Source: Gemmatimonadaceae bacterium (lineage in GTDB: Bacteria; Gemmatimonadota; Gemmatimonadetes; Gemmatimonadales; Gemmatimonadaceae). Taken from it: 64,000 nucleotides of DNA. The stretch covers positions 1-64,000 of the forward strand of contig JACVCD010000011.1 of NCBI GenBank assembly GCA_016742275.1. The letters are read 5' to 3'. Within the stretch, counting starts at the first letter, position 1. The number at the start of each line of letters is the position of its first letter. The notes beneath the pieces are model-generated. The model ran no database searches and was not told where the DNA came from. It saw nothing but the letters and a program-made list of their open reading frames with translations. Made by a program: the position numbers and the translations under genes. Shown one piece after another: positions 8,919 to 17,801 of this stretch.

Positions 8919-9563
8919 ATGTCGAACCAGCAGAGCTCGGGAACGGCACCGAAGCGCAGTACGGTTCGCTACGCGCGCAAGGAATACTGGAACGAGCCTG
9001 AGATGTCGTGGTACGAGCGCGCCTATCTGCCTGAAGTGCTCAAGGGGCTCGCCATCACGACAGGTGTGTTCCTGCGGAACATGGGGAAGTGGCTCACCGG
9101 TCGTCGCGGCGCCATTACCACGTACTATCCTGAAGAGCGTCGGGCGGATTTCGCTCCGCGCAATCGTGGCAAGCATATCCTCACGCAGCGACCCGATGGA
9201 TCGCCGCAGTGCATTGCCTGCAACATGTGTGCGACGGTGTGTCCAGCCAAAGTCATCGAGATTGAAGCCGGATTCGATGCCAACGATCCCGCGCACCCCA
9301 AGTATCCGGTGCGATTCGAGATCGACTACTCGCGCTGCGTGTTTTGTGGCATGTGCGTGGAGGCTTGTCCGGAAGACGCCATTCGCATGCAGGATGATGT
9401 GCCGGATCTCGTCTCGACCGATCGTTACAACATGTGGCTCGGCATGGAAGAGATGCTGACGTGGAAACCGCAGCAGGATGTCGCGAAGCCGTATCCCCCC
9501 AAACCAGTGCCGCTGACATTGAGCGAGCAAGCACGGCGAGGACGCGACCGATCGACACACTAG
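8919..9563 (+). CDS. nuoI: NADH-quinone oxidoreductase subunit I (N6a/N6b)
   Basis: Ferredoxin-like subunit with two [4Fe-4S] clusters (N6a, N6b) carrying electrons between NuoG and NuoB (214 aa). The motifs are CIACNMCATVC and CVFCGMCVEAC, each with its partner CP. An amphipathic/hydrophobic helix near residues 30-50 anchors it to the membrane. The frame opens at 8892 inside nuoH, but ATG 8919 is preferred: it follows the nuoH stop and has GGAGGA (8905-8910) 8 nt upstream. Confidence 0.95.
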   Translation: MSNQQSSGTAPKRSTVRYARKEYWNEPEMSWYERAYLPEVLKGLAITTGVFLRNMGKWLTGRRGAITTYYPEERRADFAPRNRGKHILTQRPDGSPQCIACNMCATVCPAKVIEIEAGFDANDPAHPKYPVRFEIDYSRCVFCGMCVEACPEDAIRMQDDVPDLVSTDRYNMWLGMEEMLTWKPQQDVAKPYPPKPVPLTLSEQARRGRDRSTH

Positions 9564-10099
9564 TCCTGATCGTCTTCGGACTGCTGGCGCTGGTGAGCGC
9601 CGCGTCGATGCTGATCCTGCGAGAGCCGATGCGCGTGGCGCTGGCGCTCATCACGTCCATGACGTCATTGGGTGCCGTGTACGGCCTCATGGGCGTGCAC
9701 TTCATTGCCGCCTTTCAGGTGCTGATCTATGTAGGCGCCGTGATGGTGTTCATGGTCTACGTCATCATGTTGCTTCAGTTGCGCGAGGCACCAACGGCTG
9801 AGCGGTGGAGCAAGTCGTTGATTCCAGGAGTTGTGACTGGCGTGCTTCTACTGGCCAGTCTTGGCGTTGTGGCTGCGCGTACGGATTCGGCACGCGTACC
9901 GCGTGCTCCGATGGGTGAATCCTTCACGCTGACAGAATTCTCCACGCGCTTTCTGAGCACCTACTGGCTCGAGTTCGAACTCACGACAGTGTTCCTCGTG
10001 GGAGCCATCGTTGCGGCGCTGGCGGTGATCGGTGTGAGTCGGCGTCAGGGCGCCATGCAAGGAGCAGTGATCACCGGCAAGGAGGACACCCGTGGATAA
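9461..10099 (+). CDS. nuoJ: NADH-quinone oxidoreductase subunit J
   Basis: Membrane subunit with five predicted helices. The family's helix 3 segment with the flexible glycine is visible (FQVLIYVGAVMVFMVYVIML). The start is uncertain. Homology begins near 9560, directly after the nuoI stop, yet no in-frame ATG, GTG or TTG lies there. The usual-codon choices are GTG 9461 or 9434, deep inside nuoI, or GTG 9593, which would cut into helix 1. ATT 9518 and ATC 9551 are in-frame rare-start options. GTG 9461 is listed as a compromise. Overlaps nuoK by 8 nt. Confidence 0.85.
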   Translation: METAAGCREAVSPQTSAADIERASTARTRPIDTLVLIVFGLLALVSAASMLILREPMRVALALITSMTSLGAVYGLMGVHFIAAFQVLIYVGAVMVFMVYVIMLLQLREAPTAERWSKSLIPGVVTGVLLLASLGVVAARTDSARVPRAPMGESFTLTEFSTRFLSTYWLEFELTTVFLVGAIVAALAVIGVSRRQGAMQGAVITGKEDTRG

Positions 10100-10394
10100 G
10101 GTGAGCTTTCTGCTGTTTGTCGCCGGTGGTCTCTTCACGCTTGGCTTGTTAGGCGTGATCGTTCGCCGCAATGCCCTGGTGATGCTCATGTGCATGGAAC
10201 TCATGCTGAATGGCGTCAACCTGAGCCTCGTGACGTTTGCGCAGCAGCGTGGTGATGCGGCTGGCGCCATCATGGTGTTCCTCACATTCGTGGTGGCCAC
10301 GGCGGAAATCGCGCTGGCCATTCCCATCGTGCTGCTGCTGGTGCGCCAGTGGCGTACGCTCGATGCGGCTCGCTATTCCCAGCTCAAGGGCTAG
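10092..10394 (+). CDS. nuoK: NADH-quinone oxidoreductase subunit K
   Basis: Small antiporter-like membrane subunit (100 aa, three helices). The two membrane-buried glutamates of the family are in place (MCMELMLNGVNL and VVATAEIALAI). The GTG start at 10092 overlaps the end of nuoJ, with GGAGG (10081-10085) upstream as ribosome binding site. Six nt separate it from nuoL. Confidence 0.95.
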   Translation: MDKVSFLLFVAGGLFTLGLLGVIVRRNALVMLMCMELMLNGVNLSLVTFAQQRGDAAGAIMVFLTFVVATAEIALAIPIVLLLVRQWRTLDAARYSQLKG

Positions 10395-10400
10395 TCGCGC

Positions 10401-12296
10401 ATGACGCATCCGTTGGCGCTCATTGCGCTACTGCCGCTGTTCGGCTTTCTGCTCAACGGCGTGTTTGCTACGGCGATTGGCGGGCATCGTTTCTCGCATC
10501 GGACCGCGGCACTGGTCGGATGTGCGGGACCGATGGCTGCTTTTGCGCTCACCATCTCGATGTTCCTGCAACTCCAGGCCGGTGACTACGCGCCGATTGT
10601 CGCTCCGCTCTATCGGTGGGCGTCCTTTGGTGAGCAGGGCTTTGATATCGGTTTCTACTTCGATCGACTGAGCGCGATCATGACGCTAGTGGTGACGGGT
10701 GTTGGCTCCGTCATCCATGTGTACTCCACCGGCTACATGCACGACGACAAGAGCTTTGGACGCTTCTTCGCGTACCTGAATCTCTTCTTGTTCTTCATGC
10801 TACTGCTGGTGCTCGGCCGCTCGATGCTGGTGCTGTTTGTCGGCTGGGAGGGCGTGGGACTGGCGTCGTATCTGTTGATCGGCTTCTGGTTCGATGAATC
10901 CGCCAACGCAGTGGCGGGTCGCAAGGCGTTCATCACCAACCGTATCGGTGACGCGGGCTTCCTGCTTGGCATGTTCCTGCTGTACCGCACATTCGGTACC
11001 CTCGACATGGATGTCATCAACCAAGCGATCGCGAGTGGGCAGGGGGCGATCCTTCCGGCGGCGCTGGTCGGATTGTTTCTGTTCATCGGAGCCACCGGCA
11101 AGTCGGCGCAAATCCCACTGTATGTATGGTTGCCCGACGCCATGGCTGGTCCAACGCCGGTGTCCGCGCTTATTCACGCGGCGACGATGGTCACGGCTGG
11201 CGTGTATCTCGTGGCGCGCATGTCGGGGGTGTACATCATGGCCCCCGAGACCTCACAGCTGATCGCCACCGTTGGCGTACTGACAGCCTTCATGGCGGCG
11301 ACGATTGCGCTGGTGCAGACCGACATCAAGAAGGTGCTGGCCTACTCCACAGTGTCGCAGCTTGGTTTCATGTTCCTGGCGCTCGGCGTCGGCGCATATG
11401 GCGTGGCCATCTTCCATGTCGTTACGCACGCCTTCTTCAAGGCCTGTCTCTTCCTTGGTGCCGGCAGTGTGATTCACGCGCTCGGTGGCGAACAGGACAT
11501 CCGGAAGATGGGCGCGCTGCGCAAGCACATTCCCATCACGTTCTGGACGTTCCTGATTGCCACGGCCGCCATCGCGGGTTTGCCGGGGTTGGCTGGTTTC
11601 TTCTCGAAGGATGAGATCCTGTGGTTCGCTTTTGCGAGCCAGTCGGGTGGCGCTCCGTGGCTGTGGGCTCTTGCGGCCACGACTGCGTTCCTGACGGCGT
11701 TCTACATGTTCCGGCTGTTGTGGCTGGTGTTCTTCGGTACGTCGCGTATGACGCCCGAAGTGGAGCATCATGTGCACGAGTCGCCCTGGTCGATGACCAG
11801 TGTGCTGATCGTGCTGGCCGTGCTTTCTGCTGTGGGTGGGTATATCCACATCCCGGAGTTTCTGGCGCCGATGCTTCCGTTGCCGGCGCTCGTGCCTTCG
11901 CTCGAACACTATGAGCACACGTTGCTCTATGTGTCCATCGCCATTGCTGTGTCGGGCGTTGGGCTGGCGATTTTCCTTTACAGCGGGCCGGAGTCGCGTG
12001 TGCAATCGATTGCGCGTAAAGCGGCTCCGCTGGTTGCACTGTTCCGCGGCAAGTACTTCGTGGACGAGCTCTATGATCGTGTGCTGAATCGTCCGCTGGT
12101 TTGGATTTCAGAGCACGTGCTGCTGCGCGGCGGCGATCGCATGCTGCTTGATGGCTCTCTCAACGGTCTTGCCGCACTGGCACAGCGTTGTGCTGGTGGG
12201 TTAGCGCGACTGCAGACCGGACAACTGCACTGGTACGCACTCCTCGTGATGGTCGGTCTGGTTGGTGGAATTCTGTGGGGGTGGCGCGGTGTCTGA
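10401..12296 (+). CDS. nuoL: NADH-quinone oxidoreductase subunit L (proton pump)
   Basis: Mrp-antiporter-like proton-channel subunit at the distal end of the membrane arm (631 aa, usual length). About 15-16 transmembrane segments are visible. The conserved glutamate in FVGWEGVGLASYLLIGFW, the lysine in ATGKSAQIPLYVWLPDAM and the broken-helix region are present. The C-terminal part holds the long lateral helix and a last membrane anchor. The ATG at 10401 follows a weak AAGGG. The stop overlaps the GTG of nuoM. Confidence 0.96.
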   Translation: MTHPLALIALLPLFGFLLNGVFATAIGGHRFSHRTAALVGCAGPMAAFALTISMFLQLQAGDYAPIVAPLYRWASFGEQGFDIGFYFDRLSAIMTLVVTGVGSVIHVYSTGYMHDDKSFGRFFAYLNLFLFFMLLLVLGRSMLVLFVGWEGVGLASYLLIGFWFDESANAVAGRKAFITNRIGDAGFLLGMFLLYRTFGTLDMDVINQAIASGQGAILPAALVGLFLFIGATGKSAQIPLYVWLPDAMAGPTPVSALIHAATMVTAGVYLVARMSGVYIMAPETSQLIATVGVLTAFMAATIALVQTDIKKVLAYSTVSQLGFMFLALGVGAYGVAIFHVVTHAFFKACLFLGAGSVIHALGGEQDIRKMGALRKHIPITFWTFLIATAAIAGLPGLAGFFSKDEILWFAFASQSGGAPWLWALAATTAFLTAFYMFRLLWLVFFGTSRMTPEVEHHVHESPWSMTSVLIVLAVLSAVGGYIHIPEFLAPMLPLPALVPSLEHYEHTLLYVSIAIAVSGVGLAIFLYSGPESRVQSIARKAAPLVALFRGKYFVDELYDRVLNRPLVWISEHVLLRGGDRMLLDGSLNGLAALAQRCAGGLARLQTGQLHWYALLVMVGLVGGILWGWRGV

Positions 12297-13824
12297 CGCG
12301 TTTCTCCTGAACCTCGTGTTGTGGTTGCCGGTGGCCGGGTTGTTGCCGGTGGCAGTGGTGCGCGCGCAGGCCGCAACCGTGCGTCTGGTGACGACCGGAA
12401 TCATGCTGATACAGTTTGCGGCGGCGGTGTTGCTGTATCTGCACTTTGATGGCACCAACGGAGCGCTGCAGGCTGCCACGATGGTGCCATGGATTGCCGA
12501 TTGGGGCGTGTCCTACCACATCGGTCTCGATGGTCTCAATATCCTGCTGGTGTTGCTGACGGCGTTCCTTGGACCGCTCGTGGTCATCGGTGCATGGACC
12601 GCCATCGAAGAACAGGTTGCGCTATTCCATGTGATGCTGCTGTTGTTGCAGTTCGCCATGGTAGGCGCTCTGGTCGCACAGGATCTCTTCCTGTTTTATG
12701 TGTTCTGGGAGGCGATGCTCATTCCGATGTTCTTCATGATCGGAATCTGGGGTGGCGCGCGCCGCAGCTATGCGACGATCAAGTTTGTGCTGTATACGGC
12801 ATTCGGCAGCATCCTCATGTTGGGTGCCATCATCTATTTGGTGTATGCCTGGCGCCAGCAGGGCGGGGTCGCGTCATTTGCGTTTGCCGATCTGCTGACG
12901 GTGGCACTGCCGGCGAATGTGCAGGTCTGGCTGTTTGCCGCCTTCGCGCTGTCGTTTGCGATCAAGGTGCCGATGGTGCCACTGCATACGTGGCTTCCTG
13001 ACGCGCACGTGGAAGCGCCAACGCCAGGTTCCGTGATTCTGGCCGGCGTGCTGCTCAAGATGGGTACCTACGGCTTCATCAAGTTGGGATTCCCGCTGTT
13101 CCCGGATGCCACGCGAATCTTTGCACCGTGGCTGATGTCGCTTTCCGTCATCAGCATTGTGTACGGCGCCTGTCTCGCCTTGGTCCAGCAGGACATCAAG
13201 AAGATCATCGCGTATTCGTCCGTCAGTCACCTCGGCTACGTGATGCTCGGTCTGCTGAGCCTCGACATTGCCGGAGTACAGGGCGCCATCGTGCAGATGG
13301 TCAGTCACGGCATCGTGGCGGCTGGACTCTTTCTACTGGTCGGCGTGATCTACGAGCGCTGCCACACGCGTGAGCTGTCAGCATACGGTGGACTCGCCAG
13401 ACAGACGCCCGTGTATGCGCTGTTTTTCGTGATCTTCATGCTGGCATCGGTCGGCTTGCCTACTACGAGTGGCTTCACGGGTGAGTTTATGGTGCTGCTC
13501 GGAGCATTCAACGCGGCGTGGCCACAGCACCTTGATGGCAACAATCAGCCGTTGATTCTCGCCATCGTGGCGGTGTCCGGTGTGGTGCTCGGTGCGCTCT
13601 ATATGCTGCGATTCGCGTTGACATTCCTGTTCGGTGAGCAGAAGGCTCCGCATCAGCCATTGGCTGATCTCACGTCACGTGAGCTGGGAGTGCTCGGAGT
13701 ACTCACGGCAGCGGTGTTCTTCCTCGGGCTTTTCCCCGATGGAGCGCTCCGCAAAACCGAATTGGCCGCGCGACGCTATCAGGAGTTGGTCATGACTTCG
13801 AGGGTGCCGTCCAATGCCCCCTAA
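12289..13824 (+). CDS. nuoM: NADH-quinone oxidoreductase subunit M (proton pump)
   Basis: Second antiporter-like pump subunit (511 aa, about 14 helices). Family features are FYVFWEAMLIPMFFMIGIWG, with the functional glutamate, and KVPMVPLHTWLPDAHVEAPT. GTG 12289 is chosen over the more upstream TTG 12262 because homology starts with the first membrane helix right after it and the codon overlaps the nuoL stop region. The 3' end overlaps nuoN by 11 nt. Confidence 0.95.
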   Translation: MSDAFLLNLVLWLPVAGLLPVAVVRAQAATVRLVTTGIMLIQFAAAVLLYLHFDGTNGALQAATMVPWIADWGVSYHIGLDGLNILLVLLTAFLGPLVVIGAWTAIEEQVALFHVMLLLLQFAMVGALVAQDLFLFYVFWEAMLIPMFFMIGIWGGARRSYATIKFVLYTAFGSILMLGAIIYLVYAWRQQGGVASFAFADLLTVALPANVQVWLFAAFALSFAIKVPMVPLHTWLPDAHVEAPTPGSVILAGVLLKMGTYGFIKLGFPLFPDATRIFAPWLMSLSVISIVYGACLALVQQDIKKIIAYSSVSHLGYVMLGLLSLDIAGVQGAIVQMVSHGIVAAGLFLLVGVIYERCHTRELSAYGGLARQTPVYALFFVIFMLASVGLPTTSGFTGEFMVLLGAFNAAWPQHLDGNNQPLILAIVAVSGVVLGALYMLRFALTFLFGEQKAPHQPLADLTSRELGVLGVLTAAVFFLGLFPDGALRKTELAARRYQELVMTSRVPSNAP

Positions 13825-15223
13825 CGACGCGTTGCTCGCCCTGTTGCCTGAGCACCTGGTGCTTGCAGGCATGTTGGTGCTGATCGTGCTCGCCCTCGGC
13901 AAGCGCCCGGCGCCGAGCGGCGTTTCGCTGGCGGTCGGAGTGCTGAGTGCCGGTGGAGCGGCAGCAGCGGCGTTTGTGCTGGCGAGCCAGGGACTCACGG
14001 TTTCCCTGTTTGATGGACAACTCGCGCTCTCGCCATCGGTCTACATGACCAAGGGACTGCTCCTGTCTCTGGCCGTTCCGGTGCTGCTCATGTCGCGCAC
14101 GGATTTCCAGGACGGTGAGTTTCCGCTGTTGTTGTTGTCATCCTTGTATGGTCTGAGTCTACTGCCCAGTGCACAAAGTGCGCTGGTGCTGTTTCTCGGA
14201 CTCGAGATGCTATCGGTGCCGGTGTATGCGTTGATCGTGCTGGCGATGCGGCGTCCGGAAAGTGCAGAGGCGGCACTCAAGTATCTGGTGTTGAGTGGTG
14301 CTGCATCGGCCACGTTTCTTATGGGCATTTCATTGCTCTATGGAACGACCGGTAGTATGCAGGTGGATGCCGTCGCGCAGGCGATGACCGCCTCGGATCC
14401 GGTTGCAACCTCCGCGCTCGTTTTGATTGTGCTGGCACTGTTCCTCAAGGGTGCCGTTGTGCCATTTCACGCTTGGGCGCCCGATACGTACGAAGGCGCG
14501 AGTGTGCCAGTGGCTGCATACATGGCCACTCTGTCCAAGGCCGCGGTACTGATTGTTGGTGTGCAGCTGTTCGCTGGTGTGACCGTGGAAGGCCCGCTGG
14601 TTGAACTGCTGGCCGTTTTGCCACTCATCAGCATCATCTGGGGCAACCTGACCGCGATGCGTCAGGATTCATTGCGCCGTATGATCGCGTATTCATCTAT
14701 CGCGCACGCGGGTTACCTGTTTTATGCGTTCCTTGGTGATCCCTCCACGCGTACCGATGCGGTCGTGTTCTACGTCGTGGTATACGCGGCAGCGAATCTG
14801 TTGGCGTTCGCGGTGTTGCCCACCAATGAAGATGATCAGGCCCGTGATCAGTTGAGTGCCCTCGATGGCCTCATGCATCGCAAGCCATTGGCGGCATCAC
14901 TCATGGCCATCGCGATGTTCTCGTTGGCTGGACTCCCACCGTTCCCCGGCTTCACCGCCAAGTTTCTCATTTTCCGCACCGTCATCGAAGCTGGCTATCC
15001 GGTGTATGCGATTCTTGGCCTTGTAGGTAGCTTTCTCGGCCTGTTCTTCTATCTGCGGGTCGTACAGCGCATGTTCATGCGTCCGGAGACCGCAGACGCC
15101 GCGACTTCTCCCGCGGCTGCTCTGTCCCCGGCTGCTGCGCTCTCACAGACGGCCGGTGTACTCTGCGGCGTAGCGACGCTGCTCCTGACGCTGGTACCCG
15201 GCTGGATCCTTTCGCGCGTCTGA
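13814..15223 (+). CDS. nuoN: NADH-quinone oxidoreductase subunit N (proton pump)
   Basis: Third antiporter-like pump subunit, next to NuoK (469 aa, about 14 helices). The conserved GLEMLSVPVYALI and KGAVVPFHAWAPDTYEGA motifs are present with their charged residues. Near the C-terminus is a short Ala/Ser/Pro duplication (SPAAALSPAAALS) between the last two helices, which looks like linker expansion. It is the last complex I gene and is separated by 23 nt from the malic enzyme gene. Confidence 0.95.
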   Translation: MPPNDALLALLPEHLVLAGMLVLIVLALGKRPAPSGVSLAVGVLSAGGAAAAAFVLASQGLTVSLFDGQLALSPSVYMTKGLLLSLAVPVLLMSRTDFQDGEFPLLLLSSLYGLSLLPSAQSALVLFLGLEMLSVPVYALIVLAMRRPESAEAALKYLVLSGAASATFLMGISLLYGTTGSMQVDAVAQAMTASDPVATSALVLIVLALFLKGAVVPFHAWAPDTYEGASVPVAAYMATLSKAAVLIVGVQLFAGVTVEGPLVELLAVLPLISIIWGNLTAMRQDSLRRMIAYSSIAHAGYLFYAFLGDPSTRTDAVVFYVVVYAAANLLAFAVLPTNEDDQARDQLSALDGLMHRKPLAASLMAIAMFSLAGLPPFPGFTAKFLIFRTVIEAGYPVYAILGLVGSFLGLFFYLRVVQRMFMRPETADAATSPAAALSPAAALSQTAGVLCGVATLLLTLVPGWILSRV

Positions 15224-15246
15224 TCGACGCGCTGGTATTTCGAACG

Positions 15247-16896
15247 ATGACGCTTTCTGATCTGCCGGTCGCCAAGCGCGGCGCGGCACTGCTGAACGAT
15301 TCCGAGCTCAACAAGGGCACAGCGTTTACCGAAGCAGAGCGCGACGCGCTCGGACTCCGTGGCCTGTTGCCGCCGCGAGTGATGACGCAGGACGATCAGC
15401 TCGCGCGTATTCTGCCCGGGGTTCGTTCGCGCCCCACGATGATCGATCAGTACTCGTATCTGGTGGCACTGTACGATCGCAATGTGACGCTGTTCTATCG
15501 CCTCGTGATGGATCATCTCGAGGAGCTGATGCCGGTGCTGTACACGCCGACAGTCGGGCAGGCCTGCGAAGAGTTCGGTCGCATTTTTCGACGTAATCGT
15601 GGGTTGTTCATTACAGCCGATGATCGCGGACATGTGCGTGATGTGTTGGCGCATTGGCCGAACGACGATGTGCGCATGATTGTCGTGACCGACGGTGAGC
15701 GCATCCTCGGTCTTGGCGATCTGGGTGCGAATGGTATGGGTATCCCCATTGGCAAGCTCACGCTGTACACGGCCTGTGCGGGTGTGTCTCCGCAGCAGTG
15801 TCTGCCTATCGCTATCGATGTGGGTACCGATAACGCGGAACTCCGCGAGAGCGATGCGTACATGGGGCTTCGTCAGCCGCGCTTGCGTGGCCCGGAGTAC
15901 GATGCGCTGCTCACGGAGTTCGTGGAGGCGGTGCAGGAGCGGTTCCCCCTCGCGTGCATCCAGTTCGAAGACTTCGGCAATCACAACGCCTTCTCGTTGC
16001 TCGAGACGTGGCGCGACAAGGTGTGCACGTTCAACGACGACATTCAGGGCACGGCGTCGGTGACGCTGGCTGGTCTGTTGTCGGCGTCACGTCTGGTTGG
16101 TGTGCCGCTCCGTGATATGCGTTTGCTGTTCCTCGGCGCAGGTGAAGCGGGCATCGGCATTGGTGACCTCGTGGTGGAGGCCCTGGTCGAGGATGGCATG
16201 AGTGTAGACGAGGCGCGTCGTCATTGCTGGTTCGTTGACAGTCGCGGGCTGGTCGAGTCATCACGTACGGATCTGGCGTCGCACAAACAGCGCTTTGCGC
16301 ATCAGCATGCGCCGACCCGCTCGTTGCTCGAGGCCGTGGAGTCCATCAAGCCCCACGCGCTGATCGGAGTGAGTGGTACGCCGAGCACGTTTACACCCGC
16401 GGTGCTGGAGGCCATGGCGAAGCATCATGCCCGTCCGGTCATCATGGCGTTGTCCAACCCCACGTCAAAGGCCGAATGCACGGCGCGTGAAGCGTACACA
16501 TGCACGGATGGACATGCCGTATTTGCCAGCGGCAGTCCGTTTGCACCGGTTACTCATAAGGGGCGCACCCACGTGCCGGGTCAGGGTAACAATGCCTACA
16601 TCTTCCCCGGTGTTGGACTTGGTGTTCTGGTGGCACAGTCGACGCGTGTGACCGAGGAGATGTTCGCGGCGGCGGCGCGCGTGTTGGCGGATATGGTAAC
16701 AGCTGACGATCTGGCGATGGGACGTATCTATCCGGCTTTGTCGCGCATTCGTGAAGTGTCGCGTGCCATTGCCATTGAGGTGGCACGGATCGCGTTCGAA
16801 CGTGGGCTTGCGCGTGGGCCGCGTCCGGTGGACCTGGCGGCGGCGGTCACGGAGGCGATGTACGAGCCGGTGTACCGCAACTACGTGAGCGCGTAG
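15247..16896 (+). CDS. maeA: NAD-type malic enzyme (oxaloacetate-decarboxylating)
   Basis: Cytosolic enzyme turning malate plus NAD(P)+ into pyruvate, CO2 and NAD(P)H. At 549 aa it is the large SfcA/MaeA type without a phosphotransacetylase domain. The family landmarks are the catalytic tyrosine in VLYTPTVGQACEEF, the lysine in IPIGKLTLY, metal ligands in FEDFGNHNAF and FNDDIQGTA, and the dinucleotide loop FLGAGEAGIG. It lies 23 nt after nuoN on the same strand with no terminator between, so it is probably cotranscribed with complex I. The ATG has no strong Shine-Dalgarno. NAD preference is inferred from the subfamily. Confidence 0.92.
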   Translation: MTLSDLPVAKRGAALLNDSELNKGTAFTEAERDALGLRGLLPPRVMTQDDQLARILPGVRSRPTMIDQYSYLVALYDRNVTLFYRLVMDHLEELMPVLYTPTVGQACEEFGRIFRRNRGLFITADDRGHVRDVLAHWPNDDVRMIVVTDGERILGLGDLGANGMGIPIGKLTLYTACAGVSPQQCLPIAIDVGTDNAELRESDAYMGLRQPRLRGPEYDALLTEFVEAVQERFPLACIQFEDFGNHNAFSLLETWRDKVCTFNDDIQGTASVTLAGLLSASRLVGVPLRDMRLLFLGAGEAGIGIGDLVVEALVEDGMSVDEARRHCWFVDSRGLVESSRTDLASHKQRFAHQHAPTRSLLEAVESIKPHALIGVSGTPSTFTPAVLEAMAKHHARPVIMALSNPTSKAECTAREAYTCTDGHAVFASGSPFAPVTHKGRTHVPGQGNNAYIFPGVGLGVLVAQSTRVTEEMFAAAARVLADMVTADDLAMGRIYPALSRIREVSRAIAIEVARIAFERGLARGPRPVDLAAAVTEAMYEPVYRNYVSA

Positions 16897-16920
16897 CAGG
16901 CTGCAAGTTAGTTTGAACTG

Positions 16921-16950
16921 CGCACGCAGAGCCACAGAGCTCTGCGTGCG
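16921..16950. terminator. Strong hairpin between maeA and mobA
   Basis: Perfect 11-bp inverted repeat (arms 16921-16931 and 16940-16950, 8-nt loop), followed on the plus strand by ATTTTCT. It lies 25 nt after the maeA stop and 24 nt before the mobA stop on the opposite strand, so it can end both convergent transcripts. Confidence 0.85.
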
Positions 16951-16973
16951 ATTTTCTGAGGGGCCTGCAGTAT

Positions 16974-17570
16974 CTACGGTGCTCTTAATTCGAGCGCCCG
17001 CAGCTGCTCCGGATTATCAATGCTGATCATACAGGCGCCAAGATCCGTCGCGTCCACGGCCACGGCGCCTTGCGACACGAGCCACTCGCGCACCGATAGC
17101 GACTGCGACTCCAGATGGTTCGGAGCGGTGGCAAGCACTGAATCCGAAACAAGCGCAAAAAGCGGTTGCAATCGCTCCCCATCATGCGCCACTCGAGCGA
17201 CTCGAGATTCCGCTGACGCATGGTCCGCGAGTCGCTTCACGAGCGCGGACTCAATGAATGGCGTATCCCCCGCACAGATGAATGCCCATGGCGTTGTAAC
17301 GTGCGGCGCTGCTGCGGCAATGCCGCCCAATGGTCCAAGTCCCGTTTTTTCGTCGAGGATGACACGATAGCCGAGCGCACGATATGCGTCGAATGACCGG
17401 TTCGCGACGATCACGATGTCACCCACCGCATGATGCAGTCCATCGATCACGTGCTGAACGAGAGGCATGCCACGAAAAAGCACCAGTGGTTTGTCGGCAC
17501 CACCCATGCGGCGGCCTTCACCACCACACAATACGATCGCGGTGATATCCTGTGACGTGATCGGTACCAA
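16974..17570 (-). CDS. mobA: Molybdenum cofactor guanylyltransferase
   Basis: Joins GMP from GTP to molybdopterin to make the guanine-dinucleotide cofactor used by formate dehydrogenases. The 198-aa protein starts with the nucleotide-binding loop LCGGEGRRMGGADKPL and has the metal-binding aspartate in ICAGDTPFI. The TTG start at 17570 sits directly after the fdsD stop, so it is probably read by coupled translation as the last gene of the formate dehydrogenase operon, which explains its role here. Confidence 0.92.
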   Translation of the reverse strand: MVPITSQDITAIVLCGGEGRRMGGADKPLVLFRGMPLVQHVIDGLHHAVGDIVIVANRSFDAYRALGYRVILDEKTGLGPLGGIAAAAPHVTTPWAFICAGDTPFIESALVKRLADHASAESRVARVAHDGERLQPLFALVSDSVLATAPNHLESQSLSVREWLVSQGAVAVDATDLGACMISIDNPEQLRALELRAP

Positions 17571-17801
17571 CTACTCGTCTACCTGCCGCGCGAGTCTGAG
17601 AGCGGCATGATGGGCCAACGGATGCAACTCGCGATCGGACGTCATTATGCCGTGCACCACGGCGAGCAATTCCTTGCGCTGCGATGGCGGCCAGAACTTT
17701 TCCATATGATCTGCGACGCCAGCAATGGCCTCATCCTGCGGATACGGTGCAAAAAACCCCGCGATCTGGTTGGCCATGCGAACAACATCGTCAGCCGACA
17801 T
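17571..17801 (-). CDS. fdsD: Formate dehydrogenase delta subunit
   Basis: Small accessory subunit of soluble NAD-dependent formate dehydrogenases (76 aa). The family pattern is visible: MSADDVVRMANQIAGFF at the start, then DHMEKFWPPSQRKELL and a C-terminal LHPLAHHAALRLA. The longer upstream frame to 17894 lies inside fdhD and carries no homology, so ATG 17801 is chosen. The family is linked to assembly or stability of the FdsA catalytic subunit; the precise role is not shown by sequence. Confidence 0.88.
   Translation of the reverse strand: MSADDVVRMANQIAGFFAPYPQDEAIAGVADHMEKFWPPSQRKELLAVVHGIMTSDRELHPLAHHAALRLARQVDE

Noticed and set aside
15100-15150. Short Ala/Ser/Pro repeat in nuoN as a possible tandem repeat element
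   Set aside because: Only a two-fold duplication of about five residues in a linker; too small to be more than local slippage.
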